Assembly: GCA_027482725.1 (NCBI GenBank)
Contig: JAIXVT010000266.1
Coordinates: forward strand, 1-12,767
Direction: 5' to 3'
Length of the DNA stretch: 12,767 nucleotides
DNA from: Pseudomonadota bacterium
Lineage (GTDB): Bacteria > Bdellovibrionota > UBA1018 > CAIMNF01
The position numbers and the translations under genes were made by a program. The notes beneath the pieces are model-generated. The model was not told the DNA's origin. It did not search any database and saw nothing but the letters and a program-made list of their open reading frames with translations. Positions 6,818 through 12,767 of this stretch are shown one piece after another (position 1 is the first letter of the stretch; every line of letters begins with the position of its first letter).

Positions 6818-7903
6818 GTGGCGCTAGAAAATCCGACATCACGTCTTCAGAACTGGGTCATCATTGGTTTTTTAGCTGTTTTATTCGGGCAATTCTTGTT
6901 TTTTGCACCAGCAAGCTTGGACGAGGATGGCCCCCCCTCCCGCTCCCTGCAACGAAGGGAGTTGTTTTCTTTCTTCCATAATGAAAAAGAGGCGCTCGCT
7001 AGGCGCGATTTAGAGCAAAACATCCCTAATTACACTACTCGAAACACCATAACTCGATCTTCCGAAGGTCAGCGAAAATCATGGAAGATGCTTGCTCGTA
7101 AATCGCAAGTTTTTCAAAACTTGGGCCTCGTATTAAACCGTGATGTCACTGTCGATTTTTACACCCAAGACGGAAAAATGATTTTGATCACTAGCCGAGA
7201 AGCAACTTACGACACCAAAACTCGAATCATCGAGGCTTTTGGCGACGTAAAAGCTAAACTCGAAGACGGAACCTTGCTCGAAGCGCCCTACGCTCGAATC
7301 ATCACCGCTCCGATCACCGAGTTGATCATCCCCCTAAACCACCCGGTTCAAGGGACTCGATTCTCAAAAACGGGAAAAAAAGCGGTTCAGTTTCATGCTT
7401 TCGGGGCCCACTACAAGGAAACCGAAAAAGCAATTCACCTTCAGAGCAATGTGGTTGCAAATCTTTTAAGCACCCAAGAGCCCACCACTATTTACTCTGA
7501 CCATGCCCACTTTTTTGACCTTGAAAACAAACTCACCTTCACTATGAATCCCTCGCGTCCCTTGCCCGAAGCTTTTGCACGGGCCAAGCGGCCGGACACA
7601 GACCTCAAATCGCGCTGGATAGAGACGCTTCTGAACTCCAAACGCGAGGCCGACCTCCTGATTGCGCATCAAGACGTGGCTTGGGTTGACCGAAAAGACC
7701 CCAAAAGCCCTGTTTACGGTTGGTCCAATCTTGCAACTTATGACATTAAGTCAGAGCTGACCACGCTCACCGAATACCCCAAGGTCGTTCAAGAAGGTGA
7801 TACCTTTACGGGAGAAAAAATCATTTATGATCGACGCTTGGACCGCATCGAAGTAGAACAAGGGAATTCCTATGATGAAAATTCAAGCTCTGCCCAACCT
7901 TAA
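6818..7903 (+). CDS. lptC: LPS-export protein with LptC-like and LptA (OstA)-like parts
   Basis: 361 residues. A single membrane segment (about 13-31, WVIIGFLAVLFGQFLFFA) anchors it in the inner membrane, as in LptC. Residues about 90-215 have the LptC-type pattern (TVDFYTQDGKMILITSREATY, then DVKAKLEDGTLLEAPYARI). Residues 306-349 resemble an OstA/LptA repeat (ATYDIKSELTTLTEYPKVVQEG ending in IIYDRRLDRIEVEQG; quoted in parts). LptC is normally near 190 residues and LptA near 185, so one chain of 361 may combine the periplasmic bridge of both. This is supported by the absence of a separate lptA before lptB. The start is GTG at 6818, with an in-frame stop three codons upstream and no later Met before the membrane segment. 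No Shine-Dalgarno is visible. The last 32 bases overlap lptB. Assignment rests on patterns and neighbours. Confidence 0.82.
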   Translation: MALENPTSRLQNWVIIGFLAVLFGQFLFFAPASLDEDGPPSRSLQRRELFSFFHNEKEALARRDLEQNIPNYTTRNTITRSSEGQRKSWKMLARKSQVFQNLGLVLNRDVTVDFYTQDGKMILITSREATYDTKTRIIEAFGDVKAKLEDGTLLEAPYARIITAPITELIIPLNHPVQGTRFSKTGKKAVQFHAFGAHYKETEKAIHLQSNVVANLLSTQEPTTIYSDHAHFFDLENKLTFTMNPSRPLPEAFARAKRPDTDLKSRWIETLLNSKREADLLIAHQDVAWVDRKDPKSPVYGWSNLATYDIKSELTTLTEYPKVVQEGDTFTGEKIIYDRRLDRIEVEQGNSYDENSSSAQP

Positions 7904-8618
7904 ACTCAAAGCAAGCCATCTTAAAAAAAGTTACCAGTCTCGGGCCGTCGTTAAAGGGGTTTCATTGGAAGTGTCTCAGGGCACTATTGTCGGGCTACTG
8001 GGATTAAACGGTGCGGGAAAAACGACATCCTTTTATATGATCACGGGATTGATCCTTCCTGACGAAGGTACGGTCACGGTGGGAGATACTGATATTACCC
8101 GCTGGCCAATGCACAAGCGTGCAAGAGCAGGAATCGCTTATCTTCCGCAAGAGCCCAGCGTATTCAGAAAACTATCCGTCGAAGACAACATCATGGCGAC
8201 CTTGGAAAGCCTGAACTTGGACCACGAAGAACGGTACAAACGCCTGCAAATTTTACTAGACGAATTCAACCTTAACTCGGTTTCGAAACAAGAAACCTAC
8301 ACCCTCTCGGGAGGAGAACGCCGGCGCGTAGAAGTCGCAAGGGCCTTGGCCCTCAATCCCAAATTTATTCTTTTGGACGAACCCTTTGCTGGTGTCGATC
8401 CGCTTGCTGTAGCCGATATTCAAAAAATGATCCTTCTTCTTAAGCAGCGCAACATCGGGGTTTTGATCACAGATCATAACGTGCGCGAAACGCTGTCGAT
8501 TTGTGATTGGGCTTACCTCTTGAGCGATGGCGTCATTTTTGAACAGGGAACCCCCACTGATATTGCCAATTCGCCTCAAGCAAAAGAGCGCTATTTAGGT
8601 GAAAATTTTAGACTTTAG
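7872..8618 (+). CDS. lptB: LPS export ABC transporter ATP-binding protein LptB
   Basis: 248 residues. Cytoplasmic ATPase that, with LptF and LptG, extracts LPS from the inner membrane and pushes it along the Lpt bridge. Walker A GLNGAGKTT (44-52), Q-loop Q93 (AYLPQEPSVF), ABC signature LSGGE (145-149), Walker B ILLDEP with D169 and E170, and the switch histidine H202 in the LptB-typical stretch GVLITDHNVRETL. The C-terminus RYLGENFRL is also typical. The first of two ATG codons is at 7872; AAGGG lies about eight bases upstream, inside lptC. The overlap with lptC in another frame suggests coupled translation. lptF and lptG are not in the window. Confidence 0.97.
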   Translation: MMKIQALPNLKLKASHLKKSYQSRAVVKGVSLEVSQGTIVGLLGLNGAGKTTSFYMITGLILPDEGTVTVGDTDITRWPMHKRARAGIAYLPQEPSVFRKLSVEDNIMATLESLNLDHEERYKRLQILLDEFNLNSVSKQETYTLSGGERRRVEVARALALNPKFILLDEPFAGVDPLAVADIQKMILLLKQRNIGVLITDHNVRETLSICDWAYLLSDGVIFEQGTPTDIANSPQAKERYLGENFRL

Positions 8619-8636
8619 ATTCATTAAGGAATACAC

Positions 8637-10130
8637 ATGTCCATCCAACTCAAACAAAGCTTAAAATTGGGTCAAAATTTAGTCATGACCCCACAACTGC
8701 AACAAGCGATAAAAATGTTGCAGCTCAACCATTTGGAACTCAGTGAGATTATCAACCAAGAGCTCACGGAAAACCCCATTCTAGAAGAAGCTCAAGACGG
8801 GGAGTCCACGGTCGACACTCCAGAGGACTACGATCAACAAGACCCTGAGTTTGAACAACAGCGGGATGAAACCGCAGTGAATGAAACCCAGCAGCCGGCC
8901 GAAGATACACCACTGGTCTCGGGTCAAGAGGACGTGAACTGGGAGGAGTATTTCGAAAATTATAACAACACCATTTCCTCGGCTCCCAACATGAAAGAGA
9001 TTCCGGATGAAATGCCGTCTCAGGAGAATCTCCTAACCAAAACAACATCACTTGAAGAGCATTTGATTTGGCAACTCAGCATGCTGAACTTGCGCGATGA
9101 TGAGATGGATTTTGCCCAAAGTATTGTCGCGAACCTCAACGATGAAGGCTACCTTGATTCGCCGATAGAACCCCTTGCCGAACAGTTTGGATTACCGCTT
9201 GAAGACGCAGAAGCAGTATTGTCGATGATCCATCATTTGGATCCTGTTGGCATTGGGTCACGCTCGTTAAAAGAATGTCTCTTGATCCAAGCTAAACTCC
9301 TGACCCCAAGACAGGCCTTAGTTGAAACCATTATTTCCCAACATTTGAGCGAACTTGAAAAAAACAACATCCCTGCAATTTCTAAGGCTCTTGGTGTACC
9401 CGTACCCACCGTGCTTGAGGCACAAAAAATCATTAAAGAATTTGAACCCAAGCCTGGCTCTCTCTATACCGATCAGGACCCTCAGTACATCGCACCAGAT
9501 ATCTACATTTATAAAGTGGGTCAGGAATTCGTGATCAGCATGAATGATGACGGAATACCGCGCCTAAAAGTTTCCCAAGCCTACCGATCCATCATGTCCA
9601 AAAAACAAACCGATCTCAGTGAGAAGGAAAAATCTACGCGCGAATACGTACAGGAAAAACTTAAGTCTGCGCTTTGGTTGAGTCGTTCCATTGAAAACAG
9701 ACAAAAAACGATATATCGGGTGACTGAAGCCATTTTAAATCGACAACGTGAGTTCTTTGAAAAAGGATCTCAATTTTTGAAACCCATGGTTCTTAAGGAC
9801 ATTGCTTCGGATGTAGGATTACACGAATCGACAATTTCCCGGGTAACGACAAATAAATTCGTACACACCCCACTTGGGACTCTAGAGCTCAAGTATTTTT
9901 TTAACTCTGGTGTAACCACCTCAGGAGGTGGCGATAGCCTAGCATCTACTGCGGTAAAAGAAAAAATCAAACAACTGATTTCAAAAGAAGATCCCCGCTC
10001 GCCCCTATCGGACCAAGAACTCGCAGACATCCTTAGTCGTCAAGGCATAGACATTGCTCGGCGCACCGTCGCTAAATACCGCGAGATGCAGGGGATATTG
10101 TCTTCATCCCGCCGGAAAAAGGTTTTTTAA
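8637..10130 (+). CDS. rpoN: RNA polymerase sigma-54 factor
   Basis: 497 residues, normal length. It recognises -24/-12 promoters and needs an AAA+ activator. Region I (1-51) is Gln/Leu-rich (QSLKLGQNLVMTPQLQQAIK). Residues about 52-115 form an acidic region II. The core-binding domain follows, and the helix-turn-helix is at 386-405 (LKDIASDVGLHESTISRVTT). The RpoN box is intact and canonical: ARRTVAKYRE (474-483). TAAGGA seven bases before the ATG is a good ribosome binding site, and the gap after lptB is 18 bases, so the genes are co-transcribed. lptB-rpoN is a widely conserved pair. The usual following gene for a ribosome-hibernation factor is absent here. Confidence 0.98.
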   Translation: MSIQLKQSLKLGQNLVMTPQLQQAIKMLQLNHLELSEIINQELTENPILEEAQDGESTVDTPEDYDQQDPEFEQQRDETAVNETQQPAEDTPLVSGQEDVNWEEYFENYNNTISSAPNMKEIPDEMPSQENLLTKTTSLEEHLIWQLSMLNLRDDEMDFAQSIVANLNDEGYLDSPIEPLAEQFGLPLEDAEAVLSMIHHLDPVGIGSRSLKECLLIQAKLLTPRQALVETIISQHLSELEKNNIPAISKALGVPVPTVLEAQKIIKEFEPKPGSLYTDQDPQYIAPDIYIYKVGQEFVISMNDDGIPRLKVSQAYRSIMSKKQTDLSEKEKSTREYVQEKLKSALWLSRSIENRQKTIYRVTEAILNRQREFFEKGSQFLKPMVLKDIASDVGLHESTISRVTTNKFVHTPLGTLELKYFFNSGVTTSGGGDSLASTAVKEKIKQLISKEDPRSPLSDQELADILSRQGIDIARRTVAKYREMQGILSSSRRKKVF

Positions 10131-10190
10131 ATCATTAAAGTTTAAAAATAAACCTCCGATTTAGACCGAACTCGGTTAAACTGATTGCTC

Positions 10191-11183
10191 ATGAAATCGA
10201 ATCATAAAGGGGCGTTGCTCGTCGCGTTGGGGTCTTTAATGTGGGCCACCGACGCACTGATCCGCGTACCTGCACTAGGCTCTGTTTCTTCAACTTTTCT
10301 GGTTTGGGTCGAACACGCAATTGGTATTGTTGCCCTTTTGCCTTTCTTGTTTTTCTACAAGCGCCAACAGATTTTCGGGGCCCTTGCCCGGGGACAGTGG
10401 TTTTGGAGCTTGGTGGTCGGTCTGGGAGGTAGCGCAGCAGCACTTTACTGCTTTACCCAAGCTTTTTTAACACTTCACCCCACCGTTAATATTTTACTCC
10501 AAAAGCTCCAGCCGATTTTGGTTGTACTCATGGCATCCGTTGTTTTGAGAGAAAAACCCCAGAAGAGTTTCTATTTCTGGGCCGTGCTGGCTATTTTTTG
10601 TGGAACGGGATTGAGTCTGAGCGAAAACGCTTCCCAGAATCAACCCACAAATCAGTCCCCTACCGACTGGCTGAGAGGAATAGGCTATTCGCTAGCGGCA
10701 ACTGCACTGTGGGCGGCATCTACTGTTGCAGGCAAAAAACTATTGGCCACAACCACGGCAACACTAGCCACATTTTGGCGATTCCTCTGGGCTTTTTTGG
10801 GCCTGAGTTTAGGTTTGATCATCAGCGAACAACCATTCCCGGTGGACGCCTTTCAAAACTCGACCAATGTCTTAGGTTTTGTTTATTTGGGAATAATACC
10901 TGGAATCTTTGCGATGATCGTGTATTACGCAGGAATGAAACAAACCTCTGCCACCACAACTACATTTGTTGAACTGATTTTTCCCATCGGATCAATGGTT
11001 TTAAACGCGATGTTTTTGGATGCTCGCCTCACCCCCCTGCAAATCGCTTGGGCTTTAGGCCTAATCGCTGCGGTATTGATGATTTCGCTTGATGAGACCA
11101 AAGCATCCCAAAAAACTCTGGCAGAACTCCACACCGCCAGCGCAGCATCAGATTCTCAGATCCGCACTCACGAGGCATCTTGA
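10191..11183 (+). CDS. EamA/DMT-superfamily transporter
   Basis: 330 residues from ATG at 10191; a TTG two codons earlier is less likely. About ten hydrophobic segments are arranged as two homologous halves. The first runs from about 7 (GALLVALGSLMWATDALI) to about 145 and contains LQKLQPILVVLMASVVLREKP. The second runs from about 164 to 305 and contains TFVELIFPIGSMVLNAMFLDARL. This two-EamA layout belongs to inner-membrane exporters or importers of small metabolites; the substrate cannot be read from the sequence. A polar tail rich in Ser, Ala and Thr follows the last segment. It lies 60 bases after rpoN on the same strand with no clear terminator between, so read-through is possible. No ribosome binding site and no convincing promoter are visible. 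Confidence 0.9.
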   Translation: MKSNHKGALLVALGSLMWATDALIRVPALGSVSSTFLVWVEHAIGIVALLPFLFFYKRQQIFGALARGQWFWSLVVGLGGSAAALYCFTQAFLTLHPTVNILLQKLQPILVVLMASVVLREKPQKSFYFWAVLAIFCGTGLSLSENASQNQPTNQSPTDWLRGIGYSLAATALWAASTVAGKKLLATTTATLATFWRFLWAFLGLSLGLIISEQPFPVDAFQNSTNVLGFVYLGIIPGIFAMIVYYAGMKQTSATTTTFVELIFPIGSMVLNAMFLDARLTPLQIAWALGLIAAVLMISLDETKASQKTLAELHTASAASDSQIRTHEAS

Positions 11184-11229
11184 TTTGTTGGTTTGAAAAA
11201 GGTAGCCTTACTGTTCAGTTAAAAATTGT

Positions 11230-11305
11230 CGGGCCGTAGCGCAGTTGGTAGCGCACTTGCTTTGGGAGCAAGGGGTCGCGAGTTCGAATCCCGCCGGCCC
11301 GACCA
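11230..11305 (+). tRNA. tRNA-Pro (anticodon TGG)
   Basis: 76 bases with CCA encoded. Acceptor stem CGGGCCG/CGGCCCG, D-arm GCGC-AGTTGGTA-GCGC, anticodon stem CTTGC/GCAAG with loop TTTGGGA (anticodon TGG), T-loop TTCGAAT and discriminator A. The T-stem GCGAG/CCCGC has one A-C mismatch; the other stems pair fully. A weak promoter-like pair (TTGATT near 11180 and TAGCCT near 11203) lies upstream. tRNA-Pro(TGG) reads CCA and related proline codons. Confidence 0.97.
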
Positions 11306-11347
11306 ATTTAAACTCAATCAATAAAACTCCACTCGTGGTCTGATTCG

Positions 11348-11545
11348 ATCCCCTAAGCGGGATGAGAACTCACACGATTTTGTTCGCGAGATTGATGCCC
11401 GAGCGTGCTTTAGCCCGAAGGGGCTACTACAGCACGAAGCGAGCGCCAATATATCCCCATGATGACTCCGCCAAGCCCACACGCGCGTCGGTTCCGAATA
11501 TTTGGAACTCCGCATTGTGAACACCCGCGCGGGTAAATCCGCGAT
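11348..11545. repeat. Cluster of four hairpins after the tRNA
   Basis: ATCCC/GGGAT (11348-11363). A two-tier hairpin CGTGCT-TAGCCC-GAAG-GGGCTA-AGCACG (11404-11436). GTTCC/GGAAC (11491-11508). The 12-bp palindrome ACCCGCGCGGGT (11523-11534) overlaps a CGCGG/CCGCG hairpin. The density of self-complementary sequence is far above that of the neighbouring regions and suggests a structured RNA or an intergenic repeat element. Confidence 0.5.
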
Positions 11546-11616
11546 CCATGCCCCCTTTTTTATCGTTTACATTCTAGCTCTCAAACCGTTCTGAATTAGT
11601 TCTTACAAATGCGCCT

Positions 11617-11628
11617 TTTGATATCAAA
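11617..11628. promoter_or_regulatory. Palindrome TTTGATATCAAA, possible operator
   Basis: A perfect 12-bp palindrome 46 bases before the 59-codon ORF. It differs by one base from TTTGATTTCAAA at 11990-12001 in the same intergenic region. The binding protein, if any, is unknown. Confidence 0.3.
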
Positions 11629-11646
11629 CTCAGCAAAAACTCGTTG

Positions 11647-11670
11647 CTCCTCGCCAACATTTTGAGGAGG
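11647..11670 (+). promoter_or_regulatory. Hairpin that buries a strong Shine-Dalgarno
   Basis: CTCCTC (11647-11652) pairs perfectly with GAGGAG (11664-11669) across an 11-base loop. GAGGAGG is the Shine-Dalgarno of the ATG at 11675, so the stem would block ribosome access when formed. The short six-base stem could open with temperature, a trans-acting RNA or a ligand. Confidence 0.45.
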
Positions 11671-11674
11671 AAGC

Positions 11675-11854
11675 ATGATCCTGCCCCTCCCCCAGATGAT
11701 TTACGAGAACCCTAAAAAGCAAAGCGATGGCACCAGACTTGATTTTTTATTTTCATGCCAGATTCGGTCTAAAATTGCGGTAATTTTGACGAGGATTATT
11801 CTCAAACTTATTTTTTTTAACGTTGCCGGAACCGACCCGGTACAGTCCGATTAA
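11675..11854 (+). CDS. Candidate small protein, 59 residues, unknown
   Basis: ATG at 11675 follows GAGGAGGAAGC, close to an ideal ribosome binding site, and the frame ends with TAA at 11852-11854. The product begins MILPLPQMIYENPKK and has a hydrophobic stretch about 30-50 (KIAVILTRIILKLIFFNV) flanked by basic residues, which could form a membrane segment; the tail AGTDPVQSD is polar. I do not recognise it. The case rests on the ribosome binding site and the hairpin covering it. No convincing promoter is seen directly upstream, and the ORF is short enough to occur by chance. Confidence 0.33.
   Translation: MILPLPQMIYENPKKQSDGTRLDFLFSCQIRSKIAVILTRIILKLIFFNVAGTDPVQSD
11786..11814 (+). promoter_or_regulatory. 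Sigma-70-like promoter with no gene downstream
   Basis: TTGACG (11786-11791), a 17-base spacer and TATTTT (11809-11814) fit the consensus well, followed by a T-run. Transcription would begin near 11821 and run toward the converging gene at 12072. No plus-strand ORF follows, so a small RNA or antisense transcript is the only product I can suggest. The site lies inside the end of the 59-codon ORF and may be a chance match. Confidence 0.35.
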
Positions 11855-11987
11855 AAGGGGTGGCGCGCCGAGCTTTATTAACTCTAACGCTACGTGCACC
11901 GAAACTCTACCTACCCGTTAACCCTAGACATAAACACATGAGACTCTGAAGAATTCAGCATTAAATGTCGCCGACTCTAGAGAACTT

Positions 11988-12003
11988 AATTTGATTTCAA
12001 ATT
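11988..12003. promoter_or_regulatory. Palindrome AATTTGATTTCAAATT
   Basis: Seven-base arms AATTTGA and TCAAATT around TT. It lies 68 bases beyond the stop of the minus-strand gene at 12072, so it could be a weak hairpin in that mRNA's 3' region. There is no U-tract. Its core matches the palindrome at 11617 in 11 of 12 bases. Confidence 0.3.
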
Positions 12004-12071
12004 GTGCTCACAAGTGGTTCAATAACTGGTCGATGTTAATGAACAAAGTTGGGGCAAATCACGGTTTCCTC

Positions 12072-12767
12072 TTACTTCTTGATACCCTCGACCACCACCC
12101 CACAAGTGATACTACCTGTCAATTCGCGTAGCCTAGCGGCCGTTTTTAGCTCATGGGGCAACTCATCCCAAAGTGGTCCGTCCGGGCTTGGCGCTAGGCG
12201 ATCCAAAAGGGCTTTTAGTAGTGATCCTCGACTATAGTTTACCATCTGAGCAAACCTGTAGTTATAAGTCACCTCCGCATTGTCCACACGATTATATAAT
12301 CCGCTTTCACGGTCTAATATTTTTATAATATCTTCCGCTGTTTGAGGGTTAAAGAACGATGGGAATAGTGAATTATCTTTTTTTAGTTCCTCTAGGACCG
12401 TTAACGCTTCCTTGCCCCATCGAGTTGATGTGACCATCAAATAATTCCATGAAATGTCTGACTGGGGATCACGATACTTATTAAAACGCCTGCGAATATA
12501 TCCTTGAAATTTGTTGATCGCCATTTGACTTGCTAAAAACGATTGTTCCTGATCGGCTCGAATCACCAGTTGTTTTGCGGTTCGATACTCAGGGAAGAGT
12601 CCAAGAAAATCTAAGAACAGATAGTCAAATCGCTTCTGCAGAATCTCTTGGTAAGGCTCAAATTTAGTTTTTTCAGGGCTCCTCTCCGGAAAAAGCACGC
12701 TCCAGAGACCACTAGCAAAAACACCAAACAAACCTGCGACAGGATTAAAAAGAGCGGTCAAAAAACT
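12072..12767 (-). CDS. Unrecognised protein with N-terminal hydrophobic segment, cut by right edge
   Basis: The frame is open from the window edge to TAA at 12072-12074 (232 codons visible). A TTG at 12761 could be a start, but no ribosome binding site fits in the six bases beyond it, so the gene is probably partial. The first 25 residues (TALFNPVAGLFGVFASGLWSVLF in part) are hydrophobic and look like a signal anchor or membrane segment. The rest is soluble and mainly helical by composition, with basic and aromatic clusters (YIRRRFNKYR about 90-100, YNYRFAQMVNYSRG about 170-183) and few cysteines. I do not recognise a family or catalytic motif. It converges on the tRNA-side region and has no clear terminator after it. 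Confidence 0.7.
   Translation of the reverse strand, partial: SFLTALFNPVAGLFGVFASGLWSVLFPERSPEKTKFEPYQEILQKRFDYLFLDFLGLFPEYRTAKQLVIRADQEQSFLASQMAINKFQGYIRRRFNKYRDPQSDISWNYLMVTSTRWGKEALTVLEELKKDNSLFPSFFNPQTAEDIIKILDRESGLYNRVDNAEVTYNYRFAQMVNYSRGSLLKALLDRLAPSPDGPLWDELPHELKTAARLRELTGSITCGVVVEGIKK

Larger units (their letters stand above)
11306..12071. other. 766-bp region without a conventional gene, downstream of tRNA-Pro
   Basis: No long reading frame with recognisable family features lies here. The left part (to about 11560) is GC-richer and packed with inverted repeats; the right part is AT-rich. It contains the hairpin cluster, the 59-codon ORF with its hairpin, two related palindromes and a promoter-like site listed separately. 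A repeat of the tRNA 3' end, as expected for an integrated island, was not seen within the window. The minus-strand 68-codon frame at 11318-11524 has no convincing start signal. Confidence 0.7.

Noticed and set aside
8256..8579. 107-codon minus-strand ORF
   Set aside because: Antisense shadow inside lptB, whose motifs are complete on the plus strand.
10598..10972. 124-codon plus-strand ORF
   Set aside because: Alternative frame inside the EamA transporter; composition unlike a membrane or known soluble protein.
11318..11524. 68-codon minus-strand ORF after the tRNA
   Set aside because: Overlaps the hairpin cluster, has low-complexity Ser/Arg composition and no ribosome binding site; more likely read-through of a structured element.
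1..12767. CRISPR array, rRNA or prophage genes
   Set aside because: No regularly spaced direct repeats, rRNA signatures or phage structural motifs were seen.

Overview
This window comes from a Gram-negative bacterial chromosome. It carries LPS-export genes, an outer-membrane-type lipoprotein and a sigma-54 gene. The set rpsU-yqeY-dnaG-rpoD, divergent from lptC-lptB-rpoN, together with moderate GC content and many serine- and lysine-rich proteins, would fit a Bdellovibrionota or deltaproteobacterial-type genome. That placement is an inference; no rRNA or other taxonomic marker is present.

Layout, left to right. (1) Positions 1-917, minus strand: an IS1-like transposase gene that runs off the left edge. 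Its 137-bp upstream region contains a long imperfect inverted repeat. (2) 1055-2063: a sigma-70 promoter, an unrecognised secreted lipoprotein whose start codon falls almost on the predicted transcription start, and a strong symmetrical terminator shared with the converging operon. (3) 2086-6784, minus strand: the macromolecular-synthesis operon in the order promoter, rpsU (S21), hairpin, yqeY, dnaG (primase), rpoD (sigma-70). It links translation, replication and transcription initiation. (4) 6779-10130, plus strand: a fused LptC/LptA-like periplasmic protein, the LptB ATPase and RpoN, with lptC and lptB overlapping. The two operons diverge from an 80-bp region in which a palindromic -35 box could serve both directions. 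(5) 10191-11183: an EamA/DMT-family transporter. (6) 11230-11305: tRNA-Pro(TGG). (7) 11306-12071: 766 bp without a conventional gene. It holds a cluster of hairpins, two near-identical 12-bp palindromes, a 59-codon ORF whose Shine-Dalgarno sits in a perfect hairpin, and a sigma-70-like promoter. (8) 12072-12767, minus strand: an unrecognised, probably membrane-anchored protein cut by the right edge.

Most of the window is housekeeping sequence. I cannot point to a clear new defence or mobile system. The parts most worth a second look are the region after the tRNA (SD-sequestered small ORF and paired palindromes), the nine-G tract inside the dnaG linker, the fused LptC/LptA-like protein and the possible leaderless genes.
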